Notes under the pieces: generated by a model
Told to the model about the DNA's origin: nothing
Seen by the model: the letters and a program-made list of their open reading frames with translations, nothing else
Database searches by the model: none
Program-made: the position numbers and the translations under genes
In this document: positions 51,689 through 60,462 of the stretch, piece after piece
How positions within the stretch are numbered: the stretch's first letter is position 1
Layout of the letters: every line of letters begins with the position of its first letter
Source: Pelolinea sp.
GTDB taxonomy: Bacteria > Chloroflexota > Anaerolineae > Anaerolineales > Anaerolineaceae
Direction of reading: 5' to 3'
Length of the DNA: 64,000 nt
NCBI GenBank assembly: GCA_030692365.1
Contig: JAUYCC010000090.1
Location: 1-64,000, forward strand

Positions 51689-52293
51689 GCATTAAGGCGC
51701 TAATCTGGGACCTTGAAGGCGTTCTGCTTGTATCACCTGATAAAAATATCAAGACGTCGCTGGCCAAACGGCTTAATGTGCCAGTTGAAGCGATCGGAGA
51801 TGTTTTTCACAGCCTATTCAACGACCGGGTAGATATCGGCGAATTTAAACAGCGGGATTTTTGGTTATATACCCTGGATGCGCTGGGGCTGCCAAGTGAG
51901 AGGCTTCCGGAACTGGAATCGTTTTTCCAGGAGGATTTCTTTATAGACCAGGATATGCTGGAGAGGATCCGCCAATACCGCAAGAAATTCAAAACCGCCA
52001 TGCTTTCAAACTACTCTGAAGTTCTGCGCCCCATGCTTGAAACCTGCTGGAATGTGGACGGCGCTTTCGATGAGATCATCATTTCCTGGGAAGTAAAAAT
52101 GATCAAGCCCGATCCGGCAATTTTTGACCTTACTCTTGGAAAACTTAATGTCGCAAAAGACGAAGCGGTTCTCATCGATGACCGCATCGTTAATATCCGA
52201 GGAGCAGAAAAGTACGGTCTGCACACCGTACATTTCAGGAATAAACAGCAAGGCCTGAATGACCTTGAAGAAATCATAGCCCGTTATGGATAG
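51685..52293 (+). CDS. HAD-like hydrolase (1 of 2)
   Basis: A 202-aa HAD-IA protein: motif I WDLEGVLL (second Asp replaced by Glu), motif II LSNYSE, motif III KMIKPDP and motif IV LIDDRIVNIRGAE. Translationally coupled to the preceding histidine phosphatase. Possibly a sugar-phosphate or nucleotide phosphatase. Confidence 0.88.
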   Translation: MSIKALIWDLEGVLLVSPDKNIKTSLAKRLNVPVEAIGDVFHSLFNDRVDIGEFKQRDFWLYTLDALGLPSERLPELESFFQEDFFIDQDMLERIRQYRKKFKTAMLSNYSEVLRPMLETCWNVDGAFDEIIISWEVKMIKPDPAIFDLTLGKLNVAKDEAVLIDDRIVNIRGAEKYGLHTVHFRNKQQGLNDLEEIIARYG

Positions 52294-52365
52294 CCTTCTC
52301 ATGGGATTGGTGTTTAATGTGTAGAATGGCAAAAGATTTCGTCACGCAATTATAGGGAGACTGTA

Positions 52366-53001
52366 TTGAAAACATTTATTCTCGTTCGGCATGGCACCAC
52401 CGATTGGGTAGACCGCCATATTTTGCACGGCATTACCGATATTCCGCTTAATGACAACGGCTTAAGGCAGGCACGCGAGGTGGCAGAGGCAATAAAGTCA
52501 ATCTCCGCCAGCCATTTATATTCCAGCCCGCTGACACGCTGCATGCAGACCGCGCAAGCCATTGCCGCCCAGGTGAAATTGGAACCTATCCCCCTGGATG
52601 GGCTAAAAGAACTCAATTTTGGCTGGCTTGAAGGAAAGCCGTTCAGGGATTATTCAGCCCAGAACTTCAGCCCGTTGGTTCGCTTCTTTGACCAATACCA
52701 ACATCTTTTCATCCGCATGATCAGCGGCGAATCCATCAGCCACATGCGCCGCAGGGTACTGGCGGCCTGGCAGCGTATTCTGGACGAAAACATGGGTGAG
52801 ATTTCTATTGTTGTCGGCCATTCAGCGGTTTTTAACAACATACTTATCCACCACTTTGGCAAAAACTTCCCCAAAGGGATGCACTATTATTCAATGCAGC
52901 CCTGCAGCATCGGTGAAATCGAGATCAATGATGCCGGCCAGGCGCGCCTGGTGCGCATGGATGATATTTCACATCTAAGCGATACAAATAATGGCAATTA
53001 A
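52366..53001 (+). CDS. Histidine phosphatase family protein (3 of 3)
   Basis: A 211-aa phosphatase (LVRHGTTDWVDRHILHG, YSSPLTRCMQTAQAI, VVGHSAVFNNIL) ending ...DDISHLSDTNNGN. Overlaps the next HAD gene by 11 bases, repeating the phosphatase-HAD unit upstream. Confidence 0.9.
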   Translation: MKTFILVRHGTTDWVDRHILHGITDIPLNDNGLRQAREVAEAIKSISASHLYSSPLTRCMQTAQAIAAQVKLEPIPLDGLKELNFGWLEGKPFRDYSAQNFSPLVRFFDQYQHLFIRMISGESISHMRRRVLAAWQRILDENMGEISIVVGHSAVFNNILIHHFGKNFPKGMHYYSMQPCSIGEIEINDAGQARLVRMDDISHLSDTNNGN

Positions 53002-53599
53002 AGCGGTTATCTTTGACCTGGCGGGCGTGGTCCTGTTCCCCATATGCGGCACATTCAACAGCCTTTTGGCTGAACGCCTGAGAGTACCGGTCGAAGGGGT
53101 TGACCGAGTGATGAATGATCACACGAATGACCTGTGGGACATCAACAAGATCAGTGATGATGAATTTTATGACCATCTTCTGACGGAGCTAAACCAGCCG
53201 TTGGAAAAGAAAGCCATTATCAGGAAATTTGTAATTGACGACTTTTACGTTGACCAGGAAATGCTTACGCTTATCCGCGAATTGCGCAAGTCCTACACCA
53301 CCGCCCTGCTCACCAATTTTCCCGCCCATATGCACGATTTCATGCAGCGTTCATGGAAGGTGGATGGCGCGTTTGATCACATCATTGCGTCCGCGGATGT
53401 GAAGCTGATCAAACCTGACCCGCGCATCTATCACCTTACAATCAACCGGATCGGCTGCCTGGCGAATGAGGCGGTGTTCATAGATGACCGCAAGAATAAT
53501 GTGGAAGCAGCAAACGCTATGGGAATTAAGGGGATTCATTTTATTAGCAAAGCAAAGACGATTGCAGATTTAAGCCGGGTATTAAAATCCAGCCGCTAA
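52991..53599 (+). CDS. HAD-like hydrolase (2 of 2)
   Basis: A 202-aa HAD-IA protein of exactly the same length as the first copy. Motif I is FDLAGVVL, so the second catalytic Asp is replaced by Ala. Motif II LTNFPAH, motif III KLIKPDP, motif IV FIDDRKNNVEAA. The changed motif I may limit it to a narrow substrate range. Confidence 0.88.
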   Translation: MAIKAVIFDLAGVVLFPICGTFNSLLAERLRVPVEGVDRVMNDHTNDLWDINKISDDEFYDHLLTELNQPLEKKAIIRKFVIDDFYVDQEMLTLIRELRKSYTTALLTNFPAHMHDFMQRSWKVDGAFDHIIASADVKLIKPDPRIYHLTINRIGCLANEAVFIDDRKNNVEAANAMGIKGIHFISKAKTIADLSRVLKSSR

Positions 53600-54801
53600 T
53601 TTGATCTCTTCATTATCAACTGGATAAAAGAACTATATTCTTTCTTTACACCTGAAATCTCCGCCCTGTTGCGAATCATCTCATAGTTTTTCTTCAGCGC
53701 GCTTAAACGTAAGCTCTCATCAGTCACAGCCTTGATCATCGCATTCGCTGCCTGCTGCGGATCGCGCGGATCAACCAGCAAGCCATTAACCCCGTTGGTC
53801 AGCCACTCCCGCAGCGAGGCGATATCACCCACCACCGGAAAACATCCGCAAGCAAGGGCTTCCAGAAATGTGTTGGGCGTGCCGTCATGACTGGAAAGCG
53901 ATACATAAATCTGCGCGCGAGAGTAAAGCCGCCAGAGCTGCTCCTGCGGCAGGTAGGGCAGCAGGAGCACATGTTCCCCAAGCTTTAAATCCTCCACCCA
54001 GCGTTCCGCCTGGGGCTGACCTTGCATGGCAGTGCACACAAAAAAAGCGCCGGGGATTTTTTCCAGGACCAGTGGAAGGCTTTTGAAGAATACGTCCTGG
54101 TGAACGCTGCCCGGGCGGAACCCGCGTGGATTGACAATGATCGTCCTGTCTTCCGGAAGCAAAAACGGAAGCGCTTTTTCCTCCAGGACATTTCTCATTG
54201 CTTCCAAATCCAGGCCGCCATTGCCGGGTACCACCAGCGAAGGAATATCTTCCCTCAAACCCCATTCTCTGGCCAGAGCAATATCACGTGAAGCATCAGC
54301 CAGCAAGCCATCCGCGCGTTTCAGAGAACGGCAGGTGTTTAAAGCCATCAGCGGCGAGGTATGCGCGTGAAAGGTCAGGTCATTCCCCCAAATAGACACT
54401 ATTAATGGAATAGAAAGGGGAGTACTTTCTGCCAGCATCCCTTCAAAGGGAATACGCAGGGCATGCACCACATCGGGTTTCAATTCATCCACGATTTTGG
54501 CGAATGGCTTTTTATACCGCCCCAACAACAGAGGTGCAAGAATTGCGCGCATGGATAAAAACAGCGACCTGAAGCGGCTGATCGCCTGTCTTTTCCATCC
54601 GTCCTTACCGCCCGCGATCTTCACCTGCCAGCCCCCCAACGCGGAAAACCCGACCGGCAGTACGCCTGCCAGTTCGGCACCGGCGACCTTGTCACAAGGA
54701 AAGGTGGAAACCAGTGAAACGCGCCAGAGAAGGCCGTTGACCATTTTTATCCAGCTTTGCGTGATCGGGCTGCGGCCGTCCGCGACTATCAGGATATGCA
54801 T
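53596..54801 (-). CDS. Glycosyltransferase family 4-like protein
   Basis: A 401-aa GT-B glycosyltransferase (HILIVADGRSPITQSWIKMV at the N-terminus; ALACGCFPVVGDIASLREWL as the donor-binding EX7E-type region). Its ATG shares one base with the stop of the preceding glycosyltransferase gene. Likely acts on a lipid- or cell-surface-linked acceptor. Last gene of the sbcDC operon; it converges on the HAD gene with a 4-base overlap. Confidence 0.88.
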   Translation of the reverse strand: MHILIVADGRSPITQSWIKMVNGLLWRVSLVSTFPCDKVAGAELAGVLPVGFSALGGWQVKIAGGKDGWKRQAISRFRSLFLSMRAILAPLLLGRYKKPFAKIVDELKPDVVHALRIPFEGMLAESTPLSIPLIVSIWGNDLTFHAHTSPLMALNTCRSLKRADGLLADASRDIALAREWGLREDIPSLVVPGNGGLDLEAMRNVLEEKALPFLLPEDRTIIVNPRGFRPGSVHQDVFFKSLPLVLEKIPGAFFVCTAMQGQPQAERWVEDLKLGEHVLLLPYLPQEQLWRLYSRAQIYVSLSSHDGTPNTFLEALACGCFPVVGDIASLREWLTNGVNGLLVDPRDPQQAANAMIKAVTDESLRLSALKKNYEMIRNRAEISGVKKEYSSFIQLIMKRSN

Positions 54802-55910
54802 CAGTCCTCCGTCACCTTGCGGATGGCGCACGCGAAGGCACCCACCATATTTTCCAGGTTAACCTCATGGCTGACGATGCGGTAAGAAGCGGCGCCCATC
54901 GAACGCAGCCGTGGAAGGTCGCCCAGCGCGTCTTTCATCAACCGGCTCAACCCTTCGGCGCTTAACCCTGTGAGTGTCCAGCCGTTCTCATCCCGCACCA
55001 GGTCCGATTGAGTGCCATCAGATTCGCCGACGATCACCGGCAGGCCAAATGACATCGCCTGCTGGACCGCCAGCCCGCCGGTGCCCGGCAGCACGAAAAG
55101 GTCAGCCTCGCGATATATTTTTTCAAGGTCAGATCCATGCTGCGCGCCGGTAAACCGGGCCTCCGGATAAACTTCTTTGGACAGCGCCTCCAGCCTGCTG
55201 CGCTCAGGGCCGTCACCCACTATTACCAGAGCAGGCTGCAATTCAACCGGCAGCATTGAACAGGCATGAAGCAGCGTATCCACGCGTTTACGCGCCTGCA
55301 TCCGACCAACAAACACTACGTTGGGTTTGTCATTCCGGAAGCTGGACTGCCGTTCTGGCAGGGGCTGAACAGGTTTGGGCGCCACCGCGTTGGGCGCGCA
55401 AAAGATCAGGTCGGGCGGAAATCCGAGCGCGGCATACTCCTCCGCGCCCTGCTGGCTGTAGGTTACCAGCGCGTCAAAGCGGCTGACAAACCGCTCACGT
55501 AAATTCATATGCATTTTCGAAAACAAACCCGATGGACGAGGCGACCCAAGCCCCCAGCCGATGACCTTACCGCCGCGCGCTTTCATCCAATTCAAGGCCA
55601 CGCCGGAACGCAGATAGCGTGGGTTAGCTTCCATAATAAGCACATCCGGCTTCCAATCGCGCAGCCAATTCAGAATTCCAACCTGCCAGCAGAGGTAAGC
55701 CATGCTGTCAAACAGGTGGATATTCTTTCCCGGATAGAATTTCGCGGTCGCGGGTCGGGCACCAAAATCCAACGCCTCACTGCGTCGCGGCTCACCCGCG
55801 AAAACGCTCAGCCCTTGTTCGCATTCCACGGCTAATGCGTCAAAAAAGGGAATTCGGTATGAAGGCAAAACACGCTGCTGAATTGCGATCCGTTTTCGGA
55901 TTTCTGCCAT
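54801..55910 (-). CDS. Glycosyltransferase family 4 protein
   Basis: A 369-aa GT4 enzyme with RIAIQQRVLPSYRIPFFDAL at the start and PNVVFVGRMQARKRVDTLL, then EADLFVLPGTGGLAVQQAMS near the donor site. The ATG overlaps the sbcC stop by one base (TAATG), so it is co-translated with the DNA-repair genes. Confidence 0.88.
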   Translation of the reverse strand: MAEIRKRIAIQQRVLPSYRIPFFDALAVECEQGLSVFAGEPRRSEALDFGARPATAKFYPGKNIHLFDSMAYLCWQVGILNWLRDWKPDVLIMEANPRYLRSGVALNWMKARGGKVIGWGLGSPRPSGLFSKMHMNLRERFVSRFDALVTYSQQGAEEYAALGFPPDLIFCAPNAVAPKPVQPLPERQSSFRNDKPNVVFVGRMQARKRVDTLLHACSMLPVELQPALVIVGDGPERSRLEALSKEVYPEARFTGAQHGSDLEKIYREADLFVLPGTGGLAVQQAMSFGLPVIVGESDGTQSDLVRDENGWTLTGLSAEGLSRLMKDALGDLPRLRSMGAASYRIVSHEVNLENMVGAFACAIRKVTED

Positions 55911-58471
55911 TAGGGAATCACCTCCACACGCGATCCGCTCTCGGTCTTGATCACCTCAATTCGTGAGGGAAACGCGTCTTTGAGTTCTTCCAGATGGGTG
56001 ATCACCAATATTTTAGCAAAATTACGGCTGACCAAATTGATTGCTTCAATTAATCGCTGACGGCCGTCCGCGTCCTGGCTGCCAAAGCCTTCATCGATTA
56101 CCAGGGTACGCAGCCGCGCCCCTGCCCTGCCTGCCAGCACGCGTGATAACGCCAGCCGGATGGCAAAATTGATCCGGAAGGCTTCACCGCCTGAAAAAAG
56201 TTCATATTCCCTGCGGCCGGAGGAATCGGAGATGAGGATATCCAGCGTGGGTTTCTTGTCGTCGCGGTTTTTATCCTTGTATTCCTTTTCAGTCTCAAAG
56301 CTCAATGACATCCGGCCGTCGCTCAAACGGTCCAGGATTTCGTTGGCCTGCGATTCAATCTCGGGCAGCGCCTGCTCAATTAACAAAGCCGGTATTCCGT
56401 CTTTGCCGAAAGCGATTTCAAGCAGTTTCAGGCGCGCGATTTGGCGGTTGAAGTCTTCAATCTTCGCGCCCAATTCCGCTTTTCTCTTGCGCTGCGCTTC
56501 AAGAACAGCCACCATCTGCTGGGCGGCGCCTGTTTCACGCCGCAGCTTGTTTTCTTCTTCTTTTTGTCTGTCAAGCTCCGCCTGAAGCGCCGGCAAGTCG
56601 GGCAGCGCTTCTTTTTGTGCTGACAGCTTCTTTTGCAGGTCAGTGAATACTACCGTCTGGGAACTGATTTCTTCCTCAGCGCCAGTTTTACTATCCGCCA
56701 GCGTTTTAAGTTCACGCCGTAATCCTTCAACCACGGTGCGTGCCTTTTCAAGAGAATGGTATTCCGTTTCGCTGGCGCGCGCGCTTAGTTCAGCTTTTCG
56801 GGTGACCTCATGGGCGGCAGCGTCGTAACCGCTGGCCTTAATCGTCTCGTCCAGGAGCCTGATCTTTTCCCGCTCTTCAGCAGAAAAGGCTTCCTGTGAA
56901 ATCATATTTCCCAGATTGATCAGGCGCGGATAACCCGTCTCTTTCCATTGTGTAATGCTTGTTTCTATAAGCTCAACCTGGGCGCTCAAAGCGCCCAAAG
57001 CTTTTTGTTCAGCCGGTAACTTTTCGCGTAAAGTCTTCAATTCTGCCATGCGCTGGTCAATGGTTTTGATTTCATGCGTAACAGCGGTGCCTTCTGAAGT
57101 CTTCGTGTTTATCAAGTTAGCCAATAGGGCAAGTTCACTTTCCAATGCCACCCGCATTTCTTCCCGGTGAGATTCCGTCAGCGCTTGTCCGCACAGAGGG
57201 CAGGTGCTGCCTGTGGTGGATGCGAGTTTTTCGCGGCGTTCTTCAATTTCTTCTTTTTTGGCCTTCAGTTGCTTATATTCAGCGGTCAGTTCAGCATGCC
57301 GATTCTGGGCTGTGGATCGTTTGTCTTCAAGGTCGGATAGTTCCCGCAACCGGGTTTCCACTTCATCATGGTGCGCTGCCATTGCCTGTAATTGCGATCG
57401 CAGACCAGGCAGCCGGGTTTCAGCATCGGTAATATCCTTTTGCGTAATCTGCAGCCCCTGCAGTTCCTGTTTCAGGCGCGCGACTTCGGCCTGGATATGC
57501 GCATCCAGCGCCGCGCGTTGGCTCTGCTGCACATGGTAGCTGGCAGCCAGGTTGTTCCAGCGCTCCAGTTCACAGCGCAGGGCTTCCCATCCATGGTATG
57601 CCTTCTCAATCTGCCCAGCCCGCCCGATCAGTTTTTCGTGCGCTTCCAGCTCATTGGTGCGTGCAGTCATGCTTTCATTAGTGGCAGCCAGTCGTTCACG
57701 TGCGCCATCAATTTGCTTTTCCAGTAATGAAAGCTTCTCGCCCTCCAGCCGCAGTTCCTGAGTCAGCTGCTGTGCGCTGTTCCAATGGGATTCCAGTTCA
57801 CCGCGGAGCGCGGAAGTCTTCTCAAGCGCCGTGGTCAGCAGTCTGAGCTTTTCTGTCCGCTCAACTTCCTCGTCCAGTTCGGCAATTACTTCATCCATCC
57901 ACACGCGCAGGTTCTTGACCTCATTGGCAGCATTGCGCCGGCGAAGGGTGGCTTCTTCCCGGTAGGCTTCCCAAATTTCAAGTCCCAGAATGCTGCTGAG
58001 GATCTCTTTGCGCCGCGCGGGCGCCTGCTGGGTGAACATATCGGCCTTGCCCTGCAGGAAAAAAGAGGCATTAATAAAGGTATCGTAATCCAGCCGCAGC
58101 ACATCACGGATGCGATCTTCGGTCGAACGCAGCCCTGCCTCTGTCAGTGGTTTCCAGCCGCCATCTTCCATACGGATCTGAAATTCAAGCAGCGCCCCCT
58201 TGCCGCGCGGTTTTTCCCGCTGCACACGATAGCGGTTATCTTCATAATCAAATTCAAGCACCACCAGGCAGGATTCAGCTGCGTCATTGATCAGCGCGTC
58301 ATCGTTACGGCGCGCCTTGCCGAACAAAACCCAGGTGATCGCGTCTAACAATGATGATTTTCCCGCGCCGTTGGCACCGGATATACAGGCGACCTCGATT
58401 GGTGACAGGTCAATGGTGACCGGTTCTTTATAGGACAAGAATCCCTGAAGTTTCAATGAGACCGGTATCAC
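55910..58471 (-). CDS. sbcC: SbcC/Rad50-like ATPase of the SbcCD nuclease complex
   Basis: An 853-aa SMC-like protein: Walker A SGANGAGKSSLLDAI (about residue 32), long coiled coils, a zinc hook CPLCGQAL (about 425), ABC signature ELFSGGEAFRINFA (about 757) and Walker B TLVIDEGFGSQD (about 792). With SbcD it opens hairpins and trims blocked double-strand ends. The ATG overlaps the sbcD stop (ATGA). Confidence 0.95.
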   Translation of the reverse strand: MIPVSLKLQGFLSYKEPVTIDLSPIEVACISGANGAGKSSLLDAITWVLFGKARRNDDALINDAAESCLVVLEFDYEDNRYRVQREKPRGKGALLEFQIRMEDGGWKPLTEAGLRSTEDRIRDVLRLDYDTFINASFFLQGKADMFTQQAPARRKEILSSILGLEIWEAYREEATLRRRNAANEVKNLRVWMDEVIAELDEEVERTEKLRLLTTALEKTSALRGELESHWNSAQQLTQELRLEGEKLSLLEKQIDGARERLAATNESMTARTNELEAHEKLIGRAGQIEKAYHGWEALRCELERWNNLAASYHVQQSQRAALDAHIQAEVARLKQELQGLQITQKDITDAETRLPGLRSQLQAMAAHHDEVETRLRELSDLEDKRSTAQNRHAELTAEYKQLKAKKEEIEERREKLASTTGSTCPLCGQALTESHREEMRVALESELALLANLINTKTSEGTAVTHEIKTIDQRMAELKTLREKLPAEQKALGALSAQVELIETSITQWKETGYPRLINLGNMISQEAFSAEEREKIRLLDETIKASGYDAAAHEVTRKAELSARASETEYHSLEKARTVVEGLRRELKTLADSKTGAEEEISSQTVVFTDLQKKLSAQKEALPDLPALQAELDRQKEEENKLRRETGAAQQMVAVLEAQRKRKAELGAKIEDFNRQIARLKLLEIAFGKDGIPALLIEQALPEIESQANEILDRLSDGRMSLSFETEKEYKDKNRDDKKPTLDILISDSSGRREYELFSGGEAFRINFAIRLALSRVLAGRAGARLRTLVIDEGFGSQDADGRQRLIEAINLVSRNFAKILVITHLEELKDAFPSRIEVIKTESGSRVEVIP

Positions 58472-59727
58472 AGCAGTAACTCCTCTTCACCACTCACGCT
58501 GCCCATGTCAACCGCATGGATGATCTCACCAGCCAATACATCCAATGCTTCCACAGTCTCATCCGCTGGCGGTATTGATTTCCAATAAAGGTCAAGCAGT
58601 TCCACAGGCTTAAGCGACGCGATGGATTTACCTCCCGCAAGCCGCAGGCGGACCTGGACGCGCGGCCGGCGGATGAAATGAAATTCAAAAGCCTCCTCGG
58701 CCGCTCGGCGAATCGCCGGCTCATCTATCAGCGCCTCCCAGTCGCGCGGGTACACAGCCACCAAGCGCAGGATTGCATCCTTCAATTCCCGCGCATTCGG
58801 CAGAGCCGCCAAAAGCTGCTCCTGAACTTTATCCCCATTGGTCAGTTCCACAGCCCGGTCAATGAATTTTCTGCCCGGCAGATCATATTGTTTGAAAATT
58901 GTCTTATTGCGCTCCACTTCCGCGATGACGTAGGTTTTTCGGTCATCCACCTCGCCAAAATCCACCCGCTCGATGGATCCCGGGTAAATGACCGGGTGAT
59001 GGCCGCCCTCGTTCAGGTTTTGGGCTTTATGGATATGCCCCAATGCCACATAGTCCAGGCGCTCATCTCGCACCAGTGACCCCGCCAGCACCACATCCCG
59101 CCCCAGCATCACACTGCGTTCGTTGCCGTAGCTCGCGCCCTGCACCGAGACATGGCTGGTCAGGATGGCAGGCAAATTTGGCTCTAGGCTGTCCATCAGG
59201 TCTTCAATAACGCGGGTCAGACTGGCTTCCATCTGCTCGTTGATATCCTCTGAATCCGTGGCTTCATCTTCAAAAGCAGCCGCAAGCCCGGAACGGTTTA
59301 GCCATGGGATGCCGATCACCTGCACCGGGAGCCCGTTTAGTCGATCAGGTCCCAGAAGATCTGGCTTGCTGATGACATGAATATTGGGAACCTGCAGCGT
59401 TTCAAATTCCTGCAGGGTGTGGGCGCGACCGGCGGCGGGAGAGACATCATGGTTGCCAACCACCATCAGCGTTTGGATGCCCGCAACGGAAAGGCGCATC
59501 ATACGCTTCCCCCATTCGCGCTGGTAAGTGGGCGCGGGGGACCGGTCGCGGTAGGCATCGCCCGCGAATATGACCAAATCCACTTTTTCAGAAATTGCCG
59601 CGTCCACAATGGTATCCAGTGATTTAAGAAAATCCAACACCCGCAAAGGCAAACCGCTTTCCGCGTCCCGCCGTCCCTGGCGAGCAAGGTCAATGTGAGC
59701 ATCCGCAAAGTGAAGCAGTTTAATCAT
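58468..59727 (-). CDS. sbcD: SbcD/Mre11-like exonuclease
   Basis: A 419-aa metallophosphoesterase: LHFADAHIDLARQGRR, IFAGDAYRDRSPAPTYQ, VVGNHDVSPAAG, ILTSHVSVQGA and ALGHIHKAQNL make up the five nuclease motifs. It provides the Mn-dependent nuclease of SbcCD. First gene of an overlapping four-gene operon (sbcD-sbcC-GT-GT). Confidence 0.95.
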   Translation of the reverse strand: MIKLLHFADAHIDLARQGRRDAESGLPLRVLDFLKSLDTIVDAAISEKVDLVIFAGDAYRDRSPAPTYQREWGKRMMRLSVAGIQTLMVVGNHDVSPAAGRAHTLQEFETLQVPNIHVISKPDLLGPDRLNGLPVQVIGIPWLNRSGLAAAFEDEATDSEDINEQMEASLTRVIEDLMDSLEPNLPAILTSHVSVQGASYGNERSVMLGRDVVLAGSLVRDERLDYVALGHIHKAQNLNEGGHHPVIYPGSIERVDFGEVDDRKTYVIAEVERNKTIFKQYDLPGRKFIDRAVELTNGDKVQEQLLAALPNARELKDAILRLVAVYPRDWEALIDEPAIRRAAEEAFEFHFIRRPRVQVRLRLAGGKSIASLKPVELLDLYWKSIPPADETVEALDVLAGEIIHAVDMGSVSGEEELLL

Positions 59728-60154
59728 TAATAATCCTGTGTCCCTTTAGATTAAGTCCCTGACTATCATTTCTAATTTTACACGCAGGAGTCTGACAAAA
59801 CTCTTATCCGGTTTAGATGATTTTCTGAAAAAAAACCACACTGGACGAATGAAACCATAATAATGGCAGATATTTCACGGAAAGCGATTGACCAGGTTAA
59901 GGACACCATCAAGAAAATTGCCTGCTGCCAGTTTCCCCCCTCCCGCGCCCGACGCCCATCAGTGGGGTTCATCCCTGTTCCATATGAAAAGCGCCCGCGC
60001 TCACCCCGCGAGGCGGAGAAGAAATAGTTACGAAAGACCGTTAGCTGAGCCTGTCGAAGCCAACAATTTCATTCCTCTTTCCGAGTTCGGTCCCCTCACC
60101 CCGCCTCTCCCGGTTATGGGGAGAGGAGTTTATAGTGTTTATCTGTGGTTACGC
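59728..60154. other. Intergenic region with possible short ORF and repeat fragments
   Basis: A 54-codon ORF at 59863-60027 (MADISRKAIDQVKDTIKKIA at its start) opens like a real gene but ends in Arg/Pro-rich sequence without a family, and may be a remnant. GTTAGCTGAGCCTGTCGAAG at about 60040 and CTCACCCCGCCTCTCCCGGT at about 60097, with its GGGGAGAGGAG partner, look like dispersed repeats. Nothing else is supported before the btu promoter. Confidence 0.45.
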
Positions 60155-60183
60155 TTGACATCCGTGCCAATCATCTGTACAAT
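60155..60183 (+). promoter_or_regulatory. Consensus promoter of the B12-importer operon
   Basis: -35 TTGACA (60155-60160), 17-bp spacer, -10 TACAAT (60178-60183). The predicted start at about 60190 places the whole riboswitch in the leader. Confidence 0.88.
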
Positions 60184-60199
60184 AACCTCAAATCAATCT

Positions 60200-60375
60200 G
60201 CCGCTCTGGTGCCCGCACCCCCGGATGGGAGGGCTCAAAGGCGAAGCCGGTGACCCGCAAGGGAAGTCCGGCGCTGTCCCGCAACTGTAAGGAGGTTAAT
60301 CTCCAAGCCAGGACGCCCGCCAGAAACGGCATTATCACCGCCCTCGCGGACAGGAGGTGGAGTATGCCCGAAAAA
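60200..60375 (+). promoter_or_regulatory. Cobalamin riboswitch
   Basis: The leader holds the conserved adenosylcobalamin-aptamer blocks in order: CTGGTGCCCGC (about 60205), GTGACCCGCAAGGGAAGTCC (60250-60269), CGGCGCTGTCCCGCAACTGT (60269-60288) and the B12 box AAGCCAGGACGCCCGCC (60305-60321). A terminator follows directly, so binding of cobalamin should stop transcription of the importer. Ends are approximate. Confidence 0.93.
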
Positions 60376-60386
60376 ACTTGAGCAAT

Positions 60387-60413
60387 CCCCTGACCGGAAG
60401 GCAGGGGTTTTTA
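60387..60413 (+). terminator. Riboswitch expression-platform terminator
   Basis: CCCCTGACC, loop GGAA, GGCAGGGG then TTTTTATTT (60387-60416) form an intrinsic terminator between aptamer and btuF start, 50 bases before the ATG. Confidence 0.85.
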
Positions 60414-60462
60414 TTTAACCCTGTCTGAATGCATTTACTAATTAATATATAGCAGAGGATTC

